From the NCBI GenBank assembly GCA_023055425.1, contig JALGPY010000010.1, positions 16,775,363 through 16,839,362 on the forward strand: a DNA stretch of 64,000 nucleotides, written 5' to 3'. Source of the DNA: Linanthus parryae. Its lineage: Eukaryota; Streptophyta; Magnoliopsida; Ericales; Polemoniaceae. Shown here piece after piece: positions 55,424 through 64,000 of the stretch; position 1 is the stretch's first letter, and every line of letters starts with the position of its first letter. The notes under the pieces were generated by a model, which was not told the DNA's origin, did no database searches, and saw only the letters and a list, made by a program, of their open reading frames with translations. A program made the translations under genes and the position numbers.

Positions 55424-55891
55424 TACGGTATTGGACCAGCGTATGACTTATTTCGCAACGGAGAGCTAACGATCCTATATATAGTGGGGAAGTTACCGTT
55501 GAGGGGTTAATGCACCATAAATGGAGACTTAAAGATAGACCCCCAACGGCACGTTCGGTCGTGTACATAGGAACCGTTACGCATCTGCCCGCAAGTATCG
55601 GAGACCGTTATGAGATCAGCTGCATTGATGGGACAAGTAAGCCTAAGACCTATCAGTCAGTTACGAGAGGTCGCGCGCAAGCTTGGTAGTCGCATGCGCG
55701 AGGCAAGCCTTAACCTAGCCTCCAAACCTTTAAGTCCCTACAAGTCCCGTGTTATGGTGCGCGAGGGCCCTGTCTCGTAGCCCCCACGTGGATCAGCACG
55801 GGTGGTGATCCGGTGTGGATGGAGCACAACTGGGTGTGCAGGATGGCTGCCGCGTGGCGATGATCCACCTGTCTGGATAGCAGTATCTACA
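55424..55891 (-). repeat. 5' LTR of the Tat element, outer part
   Basis: TACGGTATTGGACCAGCGTATG at 55424 continues the LTR, through TATATATAGTGGGG (core promoter on the minus strand) to CAGTATCTACA at 55891, the LTR start on the minus strand. Target duplication ATCTC follows. Confidence 0.9.
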
Positions 55892-55896
55892 ATCTC

Positions 55897-57322
55897 CAAG
55901 AAGAAGACCGACATGGATGGTAATGTGATTACATATAAGGGCCGATTTGTGGAAAAATGATTCAGACTGATTCATGGTATAGACTATGATGAAACCATTT
56001 CTCCAGTCGCGATGACCTAATCCATTCGAATTTTACTTGCTATTGCAGCTTATTATGACTATAAGATTTGGCATATGGAAGTCAAAACAGTGTTTCTGTA
56101 TGGAAACCTCCTCGAGGATGTGTGCATGACACAACCTGAGGGTTTTGTGGATCCAGAGCATGCACATAAAGTATGTAAGTTGAAACGATCCATTTATGGA
56201 TTAAACCAAGATTCTAGGAGGTGGAATCGACGTTTTGATGAAGCAGTAAAAGAGTTAGACTTCATTAAGAACGAAGTTGAATCTTGTGTCTACAAGAAGG
56301 TTAGTGGGAGATCTGTTGTTTTTTCTGGTCTTGCATGTGGATGACATACTACTCATTTGAAAATAGATTCCTATGCTTGAATCTGTGAAAGATTGGCTAG
56401 GAAAGTGTTTCTAAATGAAGGACATAGGGAATGCAACTTATATACTTGGTATCACGATCTATAGAGATGGATCGAGGAAGCTACTAGGCCGAAGTCAAAG
56501 TACATATATAGACAAGGTGTTGAATCGGTTCAACATGCAAGATTCCGAAAAGGGATTCTTGCTCATGTCACAAGGAATCACCCTTTCAAAGAATGATTGT
56601 CCTTCCAATGAGATTGAGAAGGAACGCATGAGTAGGGTTCCCTATGCCTCGGCCATAGGATCCATCATGTAAGAAATGTTGTGTACTAGAACAGATCTGT
56701 CATCCGCGTTGAGTATGACAAGCAGATACCAGTTTAATCCGGGTGTGAGTCAATGAATTGTTGTCAAGAAAATCCTCAAGTACTTAAGAAGAACTAAGGA
56801 TGTGTTCTTGATATTTTGAGGTGAAGAGGAGTTACGTGTAAGGGCTTACACGGATGCAAGCTTCCAAATCGACAAAGATGATTTCAGATCGCAGTCAGGA
56901 TTCGTGTATTGCCTGAATGGAGGAGCTATGAGGTGGAAAATTTCCAAGCAAAAGATGGTTGCTGATACTTTAGCTGAGGCTGAGTACATTGCTGCGAGTG
57001 GCGTAGCAATGGAAGCTGTATGGATTAGGAAGTTCATTAAAGAGCTTGGTGTGGATCCTTGCATTGTGGATCCAATTGCGTTTTATTGTGACAACACTAG
57101 GGCAATCGCACAATCAAAGGAACCTAGGTCACACCATAAATCCAAAAAAGTACTCAGGAAGTGCCATCTTATTCGAGATATCTCTGATAGAGGAGATGTG
57201 AAGATATGCAAGACTCGTACATATGAGAATCTGTCAGATCCACTTACGAAGCCGCTTATTCAACCCAAGCATGAATGGAACACTAGATCTATTGGCATAC
57301 GAGATGCACCTGATTGGCTTTA
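55897..57322 (+). pseudogene. Copia RT (rest) and RNase H of Angela C
   Basis: Continues RT after the Tat insertion: KKKTDMDGNVITYKG, stop, IHGIDYDETISPVAMT, stop, then open from 56075 (LEDVCMTQPEGFVDPEHAHK, VCKLKRSIYGLNQDSRRWNR). A frameshift at about 56325 hits the catalytic block (VDDILL readable in the next frame as HVDD). DIGNATYILGITIYRDGSRK follows at 56421. RNase H: QSGFVYCLNGGAMRWKIS, TLAEAEYIAASGVAMEAVWI, YCDNTRAIAQSKEPRSHHKS, and the end NLSDPLTKPLIQPKHEWN up to DAPDWL at 57322. Confidence 0.87.
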
Positions 57323-57337
57323 GTAAAAGTGGGAGAC
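57323..57337 (+). promoter_or_regulatory. Polypurine tract of Angela C
   Basis: AGTAAAAGTGGGAGAC precedes the 3' LTR start TGTTGGACTAG at 57338. Same position as in A and B. Confidence 0.8.
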
Positions 57338-60013
57338 TGTTGGACTAGATGCCCTAGAGGTAACCTTATTTGGTATGAACATTATTTAAGGAGATATTTA
57401 ATATAATGAAGTCCTAGGATTACAAATGTGTTTTTTTTTCCTTAAATATCCCTAATCATTTATGCTAATTGATTGGACGATAAACTATAGACTAGTATGG
57501 GGTTGGATTGATATGGAGATATCACGATCCAACACATGGTTATGCATTAGGAGTAATGTCATACGGGATTGACCCACCTAGGAGAATGCAACATAAAATT
57601 TATGTAAAGTCACAAGCGCTTCTCGTAGTGACAACGGTATTGTCATCCTTAGACTTGGAGTCAGTAGATCCTATACTTGTGGAGTATTGTGTTTTGACAT
57701 CGTCAAATGCTACACTGTGACCGAGTAGTATTAAGTCGATTATCAGACACAATCGGAAGAAAGCTTGTAGATGGTAGTGATGTAATTAGAATTTTCACCT
57801 CCCACATAAAGGGAGCAAAAATCATTGGCCAGTCGAGGGTTAGTGCTTGAAGAATGGCTGGCCTGACTAAGATAAATTAATATAGGATATTGATGTTATT
57901 AGCATGAATAAGACTATTCCCTTGGATTGGATATACGAGTGTGACTCGTATGTCTCGTGTCGAATCCGGATATGGAGACAAAGGGACGAGACAATATAGT
58001 CACAAGGTTTTTCATATTAATGTTAATTTATATTAGTTGGGTGGCATGTATGTGTTGCTAGACACCGCCCTATGTTAGTAATCGTTACTACGAACTAAGT
58101 AGAATCATATGGGGTGACACGCCATATGGAGTAAACTAGACATGGGAATTAATTAATAGGGTTAATTACATTTCACCCCCTTGTGGTTAGAGGTTTGTGC
58201 GAAGACCCCTTGTGGTCTTAAATGATGCAAAATGCCTCCTTGTTGTTTATTTTTTGTGCACGGAGGGGGTTATTTTCCCTTAACTAGTTCAAAAAGACAT
58301 ACATACCCTTTCATATATATCTCAACTCCATTTTCTCTTCTCACATTCTCTGTCTAACTCCTTTTGTTCTCTTTATTCTCCTTCAACTTCTTCTCCTTTA
58401 AGCTTCTTCTCCAGATCTGGAGGTTGTGGAAACGGCGGGTGGCGGAAGACGCAACGGAGGGTGGTGATGCTTCCTTTCCTTCTCCTTCTTACTTATCCCA
58501 GATCTATTTCCTTAATTTTTTTTCCTGCTTTCTCCTTGTTCTTCCATGTTCTTCTCCTTATTTATCCTCCAAATTTCTGGAGGCTACGGTGGCAAGCGGC
58601 AGTGGGTGACAGAACGCGGCGGCAGGTGGGTAGGAAGCGGCGGCAAGAAACATAGGTTCTTTCTCATTCTTTCATTAATCCAGATTTGATTTTTTTCCAT
58701 TTTTCGCTCTCCTCCTTCTTCCATTCCTCTCCTGTCAGGGTCAAAGAATCTCAAGATTTTCTTAAGGGATTTCATCGTCGTTATAGAAAACCCACAAAGA
58801 GAACACAACTATCTGGAGAAGAAGAAATACATCGCTGGAACGCGAGATAGAAATTGTAATAATGAACACATGAACCTGTTTGATGTTCAATTCGATTATA
58901 TTTTCAATTTAAGTTTTTGGGTCTCTTGGAGACTTCGAGTTCTTCTCTATGTGCTAATCAAGGATAGCTAGAAAGAAAATACATTTTTTTTGGAATGGAT
59001 ACATTAGCTTTGATTATGCAGTCAGAGGGTTTGATTTTGTATCTCTATTTGATTTTTTTTTTCAATTTATACTGATAGAGGTGGTAGGGATATTCACCCT
59101 CATCTTCAATCGTCTTCATCTTCTTCCATCATCAACTCATCATCTTCTTGATCTCCTTCCAACCTCAATTTCTCATCTTTTCCATCTATAAAAAAAGGGG
59201 TAATGTAACAAAAGTGGTAAAATGAAATTAATCGTTTCCTAACTATTTTTGACATTACTTTCAAGATTTAGGGTATAGTAGACATGTCGAGTGTGTTTCC
59301 TTAACGGATTCCGGTAGTTTTAATGGAACTGCACATAAACTAAATAACAGGGGGGGGGGGGGGGGCGTTTTTCATCATTTGAGACTACAAGGGGGTCTTT
59401 TGCACAAAGCCCCAAACATAGGGGGTAAAATAGAATTAACCCTAATTAATAGGATTAATTAAATAGAATGATCAATACGCAAGCACATGCAACTTAATAG
59501 GACTAATTTTCAAGGAGAACTAATCCATGTAAGGACATGATTAGTAGATGGGCCTTTATGTAGTTAACAAGGAGTTGTTGGACTATATAAAGGACACTCC
59601 AAGCTTATTTTCTCACTAATGCTCATAACACACATTGAGAGAGAGAGAGAGAACAAAGCAAGGGGAGAGAGCAAGACAAGTCAAGGCCGAAGCCAAGACG
59701 AGTCTGCTCCCCTCCTACCGTCGGCTACAAGAGGCCTAGCCTCTTTGTTCTCCGTTGTGTTATTCTTCTTCCTCCTTCTCCCACCGTTTGCTAGCACAAG
59801 ACATGGAGAAATCTAGATCTTGATCCTAGGCGTGGACTAGTCGTAGAGACGCAAACACCATTTTGCGTATGAAGTCATACAAGGAGACAAACAAGGTAAT
59901 TGTTACTATATCCTTCACTATCATTATGTTGTTTCTTCCTGTGATCCTTGGAGGGTCTTGTGCGTATCTTAATTATTAATTTTTCGCTGCGTAATTCATT
60001 ACAAAACCCTATA
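57338..60013 (+). repeat. 3' LTR of Angela C (interrupted by a MULE)
   Basis: TGTTGGACTAGATGCCCTAG to CAAAACCCTATA. Without the MULE (58159-59442) and its duplication it is about 1.38 kb. Contains the TATATAAAGGACACTCC promoter-like site at 59583 and the GAGAGAGAGAGAACAAAGC block after it. The last bases CCCTATA stand for CCCTACA. Confidence 0.87.
58159..59442. mobile_element. Mutator-like element (non-autonomous), 1284 bp
   Basis: Long terminal inverted repeats of about 85 bp: left GGGTTAATTACATTTCACCC..., right ...GGGTAAAATAGAATTAACCC. Both hold the blocks TTTGTGC-AAGACCCC and AAATGATG-AAA. A perfect 9-bp duplication TAATTAATA lies at 58150-58158 and 59443-59451, the length typical of MULEs. 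The interior is CT-rich with no transposase; small frames (58364-58609, 58461-58655) start in CT-rich DNA and match nothing I recognise. A G16 run is at 59350-59365 inside the right inverted repeat border. Confidence 0.88.
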
Positions 60014-61527
60014 GGGTATACCTACGAAGTACAAATTCCATGAACATCGAGAGGAAGGAGTATTTGGAAAAGGCTAAGTATATGTTTCTATTTGATGATA
60101 CACCAGCTGGACTTAAGAAATTGACACATTGTGTGTTGAATTGTGAAGAAAAATTCTCGTTTCTATCATCATGAGATGTGTTGTGCGTAGAGAACATTCA
60201 AGGGAGTTAGTGAATGATAAGTTGTTGATTCTAGTTTTTTTGATCTGTCAAGGCTTTGACATAGATCTTTCTAGTGTGATCATGGAGCATATGGTATATT
60301 GTGGGACTAGGACAAGGAATCACTCACTTCCCCATGAAATTTGTTGCCTTTATTATTTGAGCATTTTGGGATTTCTGTGAAGATTGAGGAGATGATTACT
60401 GGTGGGTTTGGTTTTGTTGATGAAATTTCCCTCCCAAGGATTGGAGTTGTTCAGACTGAAAAATGCAGTTGGATGTTTACTCATAATTTCCTGCTGCTGA
60501 GTTGAAAGAGAAGTGTTTCATAAACCCTAAGGCTGCAACCACACCAAAGGCTTCAACAAACTTGGATTTTCCCCAGATTATTGAAATAGTTGAAGGTTGG
60601 AAGATGGTATTGAAGAATTAAGGCAAGGTCTATTTGATTTGTCTAATGAGGTTGGGAAGTTCAAAGGCTTGATGGAAAGAGAGTTTGATGTGATCATAAA
60701 GGGTTGGACTTGGAGAAGATACCATCTTCTGATAGTAGAGAAGACATCATTGATTCTGATGGGATAATTGGGGAATTTCTGAAGAAACTGAAGAAGAAGA
60801 AAATTCTAGTGGTTTTGATTTCAAAGGATCTAATATAACAAACTGATGATGAAGCTGGTGGTGATGAAGTTGCTGAGGGAATGGCTGAAAAACTACTGAG
60901 AAGATTGGTGAGAAAGTTGATGAGGTAATAGCTGAAGTGGTGGATGATGTTGAAGCTGAACTTGCAGAGGAATAAACTGGGGATGAAGGAGAATTAGATG
61001 TGGAAGGATAAGTAGAAGAGGAACCAGAGGAAGCTGAAGCTGACATAGGTAAAGGCAAAGGAAAAAGCAAGATCAAAGGAGGAAAGAAGACAACCAAGAA
61101 GGATGCTGCATAATGAGCCCCAAAGCCTTGACCCCTTCTTTCTCTTCTTTCTGCCTATTTATTTCTTTTTCTCTCTTTAAGCCTTGAAGTTAGTTTATCT
61201 GTTTTAAGTTTTTTTAAAAACTCTAGTATAATCCTAAATTTCTTGTACTCATTTTATGAAAGGCAAAAAGGGTGAGAAGATTATGTGTTTATCTGTTTCA
61301 AATTTTTAGATTTTCTGGATCTATTCTAACATTTTTAAATATTTTGGATGTTGTAGGATTATTCCTGGTTTTTATTTACAATATTTAGTTTTGTTTATCT
61401 GTGGTATGTGATATGTGCTAAGTGATTTGTAATATGTTTTATTTTTATCCTGTTAATCAGATAATGGCTTGATTTGGGATATCTTGGAAGCAACAATATT
61501 TGTTTTGTCTTTCATCAAGGAAGAGAT
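60014..61527 (+). pseudogene. SIRE-like element 1: accessory frame downstream of pol
   Basis: No RT or RNase H is present. A broken frame gives RKEYLEKAKYMFLFDDTPAG (60052 on), KKLTHCVLNCEEKFSF, then after a frameshift REHSRELVNDKLLILVFLIC, FDIDLSSVIMEHMVYCGTRT and NHSLPHEICCLYYLSILGF to 60380. Further down is an acidic tail (60870-61110, EELDVEG/EEPEEAEADIGKGKGKS-like). I cannot name the domain with certainty; it vaguely resembles putative plant transposon domains with a conserved PH-I-C end. It lies where SIRE elements often have an extra frame. Confidence 0.5.
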
Positions 61528-63098
61528 TGATAGTCCAATTCCATCGAATTGAATATGTGTACAAACTCAGGGGGAGTTTTCACTTTGATGATGAAAGCCA
61601 CAAGTTCTGAATCAATAAGTCTCAAAGCTCCAAACCTTCAGTAATTTCTTGTAAAACTCAATATATGTGCTTAACAGTTTATGTGTTTTAGAGTTAATAA
61701 GTCTCAAAGCTCCAATCCTTTCGTAATTGCTTGTAAAACTCAATATTTGTGCTTAACAGTTTATGTGTTGCATTGGATTAAGTGATGATCTTATCATCCT
61801 ATATTGTTCTCTGCAAATATTATTGAGCTTAGATTTTGATTAAATAGTTGTACAGATTGATTGAATATAGGATTCAGCTTGTAGGACAAAACATTGAACT
61901 GGCAATCAAAGCTCCAAAGCTTTGGATATTTCCTTATGCTTTTAGCTTTTTATAATGGTTAATATTTTCTGTATGCAGGGGAATTTATCTGAGGTAATGA
62001 CTTGATTTTGAGGTATTTTAACTCTTAATCTTATTATTTATCATATATTAGATATGTATCCATATGGTTACATTTATTGTTTTTATCTGTGAAAATAGCT
62101 AAATATATTTGGATAAACTGATCTGTCAAACCTATCAGATTTTATGTGCTATTGTTTCTGGATTGTGTTTGATATTTTTTGCTGAGTTTATGCAGGGTTA
62201 TTTTTTCGTTCAAATGTGCATAACAAACTCTATTGGCTATTCAAACATAACTGTTGAAAGAAGCAACTCAGGGTTGAGGATCTGTAGGAAATCAGTTCCT
62301 AAAATCTCTCGATCAGTTGCAGAAGTTGTTATAAGTTGGCAATTTGATTTTAAAAAGGAGACACAACAAGAGAGGCCAATTAACTGTGAATTTAAGAGTC
62401 TTTTTCATTCATGGAAGATTATTACACAAAAATCTTCAATCATTCAAGGATTCAACACTGCAGGAGAAGGAGATCAATCATCCAGAATCTGAAGAACACT
62501 TCCAAGCTCTATTGCTTATCTAGTACTGTGTTCTTCAACTATACTTAATATGTGTTATTGATTCTGAATTTCTTAACATCACAACTTTAGAAGTTAGTTG
62601 TTCAAGTAAACAACAAGAGGTTGTTATTGTTTCATCAGGTTGTAGTTGTGACTAGACAGGTTTGGAACCACAAGCTGAATAAGTGTAAGGTAGATCACTT
62701 AGGCTTAAGATCTTGGGCTAAATCAGGGTGATTAATAAGAAGTCTGTTCAAATCCTGGAGGGATCAAGTCCCTCAGGCAGAGAGTACGTCCAAAGGTGAG
62801 TGAACTCGGTAAAAATCCTTGTGTTTTTTACTTTATTGCATTGTTCTTTCAGTCTGCAAACTAGAAAAATACTCAACAAGTTGCTCCACGGCTTTGGAGA
62901 ATTTTCTATCTCAAAGATTTGAATCTTCAAACAGTTCTAAACTGGTTCAACTCTATTCAAATATTTCCAAAGCTTTGAGATATCATTATTTCTTTATATT
63001 AGAGTTTTAAAAGTACAATATTAGCAAAAGTTTACATACTCTACTCAACCCCCTCTAGAGTATTAGATTATGTTTTATACTTGCATTACACACTTTCA
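61528..63098 (+). repeat. 3' LTR of SIRE-like element 1
   Basis: Start TGATAGTCCAATTCC at 61528 is inferred from the preceding purine-rich CATCAAGGAAGAGAT, which equals the polypurine position of element 2. The end TTACACACTTTCA at 63098 is firm because copia RT resumes at once. Shared with element 2: the GGGATCAAGTCCCTCAGGCAG block (62760) and ACTCAACCCCCTCTAGAG (63043). Contains repeats of TCTCAAAGCTCCAA (61620, 61690). Frame 62109-62492 is non-coding LTR. Confidence 0.72.
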
Positions 63099-63907
63099 GA
63101 TTCCATGAATACCAATAAAGTAAGGACTTTAGTGGAACCACCTGATGGGGCTCGACCTATAGGGTGCAAGTGGGTTTTCAAGAAGAAAACCGACATGGAT
63201 GGCAATGTGATTGCCTTTAAGGAGAGATTTTTGGCAAAAGGCTTCATACATACTCTTGGTATTAACTATGAAAAAATATTTTCCCCAGTTGTGATGCTTA
63301 AATCCATTCGCAACTTTCTTGTTGTTGCAGCATATCACGATTATGAGAATTGGCAGATGGATGCCAAAATAGTGTTTCTTCATTGAAACCTCCTTGAGAA
63401 TGTGTACATGACACAACCAGTGGGTTTTGAGGATCTAGAGCATGCCAATAAGTCGTGTAAGTTGCAACGTTCCATTTATGTTTTGAAGCAAGCTTATCGG
63501 AGTTGGAATCTTCAGATTGATAATGCAGTCAAAGAGTTTGGCTTCATCAAGAACGAATATGAACCTTGTGTCTACAAGAAGGTTAGTCAGAGCTCTGTTA
63601 TATTTCTAGTCTTTTATGTCGATGACATACTACTCATTGGAAATGATGTCACTACCTTGCAATCTAACAAAGATTGGCTAGGGAATTGCTTCTTAATGAA
63701 TGAATAAGGGGATGCAATTTATATATTCGGTGTAACGACCTATAGGGATAGATCAAGGAAGTTGCTTGGCCTAAGTCAAAGTACATTTATTGACAAGGTA
63801 TTGAAGTATTTCAATATGCAAGAATAAAAGAATGAATTCTTACCCATGTCACATGGAGTTACCCTTACGATGGATGATTGTCCTTGCAATTAGATTGAGA
63901 AGGACTA
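63099..63907 (+). pseudogene. Copia reverse transcriptase of Angela D
   Basis: Open in two frames: 63102-63386 (SMNTNKVRTLVEPPDGARPI, INYEKIFSPVVMLKSIRNFL, NWQMDAKIVFLH then stop) and 63402-63707 (EDLEHANKSCKLQRSIYVLK, EFGFIKNEYEPCVYKKVSQS, FLVFYVDDILLIGNDV). The YVDD catalytic site is intact (63617-63628). Further down it decays (DRSRKLLGLSQSTFIDKVLK) and ends at about 63907. Its N-terminal part must lie left of the SIRE 1 insertion and is not in this window. Confidence 0.87.
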
Positions 63908-64000
63908 TAATTCTTTCGATTGAGAATTTCACCTCCTCTCTCCTCCACTACCTTACTACCCAGGAGCAAACTGTCTTCTCTATGTGATTCTTTCGATCGA
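63908..64000. other. Unassigned sequence after the Angela D breakpoint
   Basis: Homology to Angela RT stops after GATTGAGAAGGAC; the following CT-rich sequence (CACCTCCTCTCTCCTCCACT) is unlike the family. The word ATTCTTTCGAT occurs at about 63912 and 63987. This may be the start of another insertion that continues beyond the window. Confidence 0.4.

Larger units (their letters stand above)
39952..55891 (-). mobile_element. Tat-type Ty3/gypsy retrotransposon with antisense PMD gene
   Basis: A gypsy element in minus orientation: 5' LTR (51697-55891, interrupted), PBS-like site, gag, protease, RT, RNase H, a second archaeal-type RNase H, integrase, a tandem-repeat-rich 3' untranslated region with an antisense multi-exon gene, polypurine tract and 3' LTR (39952-40543). 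The second RNase H before integrase is the hallmark of the Tat lineage. Target duplication GTCTC (39947-39951) / ATCTC (55892-55896). It sits inside the RT of Angela C between GCKWV and KKKTDMDGN. Without the solo LTR it is about 12.4 kb. Confidence 0.92.
35121..60013 (+). mobile_element. Angela-type Ty1/copia retrotransposon C (hosts MITE, Tat and MULE)
   Basis: In plus orientation: truncated 5' LTR, PBS, leader, gag, zinc knuckle, protease, integrase, RT split by the Tat element at 39951/55892, RNase H, polypurine tract and 3' LTR (57338-60013). When the three insertions are removed the order is that of a normal Angela element. The right flank GGGTA shows no matching left duplication because the left end is lost. 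Confidence 0.88.

Noticed and set aside
58364..58808. Host gene captured in the MULE
   Set aside because: CT-rich frames are short and show no domain. Kept only as a question in the findings.
62109..62492. 127-aa plus-strand frame
   Set aside because: Inside the 3' LTR of SIRE 1; no conserved motif and no equivalent in the LTR of SIRE 2.

Overview
This window is plant nuclear DNA made almost entirely of nested transposable elements. I see no intact single-copy host gene, no tRNA or rRNA gene and no CRISPR array. The mix of Ty1/copia elements of the Angela and SIRE types, a Ty3/gypsy Tat-type element with a second RNase H, a tRNA-Asp-primed non-autonomous element, large chromovirus-like LTRs, a Mutator-like element with a 9-bp target duplication and a Harbinger-like MITE points to repeat-rich heterochromatin of a flowering plant. 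The species cannot be told from the sequence. Every long coding region is broken by stops, frameshifts or insertions.

Layout from left to right. 1-1060 is a minus-strand Angela pol fragment (E), joined to a chromovirus-like LTR fragment (to 2293). From 2294 the background is SIRE-like element 1 (plus strand). Its gag is split by a complete Angela element A (2321-11661, minus strand, target duplication GAGCA/GAGCT), which carries a same-family solo LTR in reverse orientation (3801-5231). SIRE 1 resumes at 11662 and stops at 14136 where Angela B begins. The 5' LTR of B was hit by SIRE-like element 2 (14319-21604, target duplication GAAAT/GAAAC). The pol of B was hit by a non-autonomous LTR element (26699-33633), which itself holds a solo LTR (28825-30548, perfect GCGGT duplication). 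The 3' LTR of B (33648-35120) is fused to a truncated 5' LTR of Angela C.

Angela C (35121-60013) carries a MITE (38050-38344), a 16-kb Tat-type gypsy element in reverse orientation (39952-55891), and a MULE in its 3' LTR (58159-59442). The Tat element has a 3.6-kb chromovirus-like solo LTR inside its own 5' LTR (51841-55423). From 60014 the 3' end and LTR of SIRE 1 reappear (to 63098), lying inside the reverse transcriptase of Angela D, which runs to about 63907. The deepest path is D > SIRE 1 > C > Tat > solo LTR, five levels.

Most notable: (1) the Tat element carries, antisense to gag-pol, a multi-exon gene (41046-44550) for a plant-mobile-domain (PMD) protein with three phase-consistent introns; (2) a 26-bp tandem array sits between its pol and that gene; (3) the solo LTR at 28825-30548 has seven copies of a 14-bp near-perfect palindrome (core GTATATAC) upstream of a TATA-like site at spacings near whole helical turns; (4) two Angela LTRs in opposite orientation, about 1.4 kb each and 62 bp apart, form a giant inverted repeat that could make long hairpin RNA. 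Family assignments rest on recognition of motifs and termini, not on a database search.
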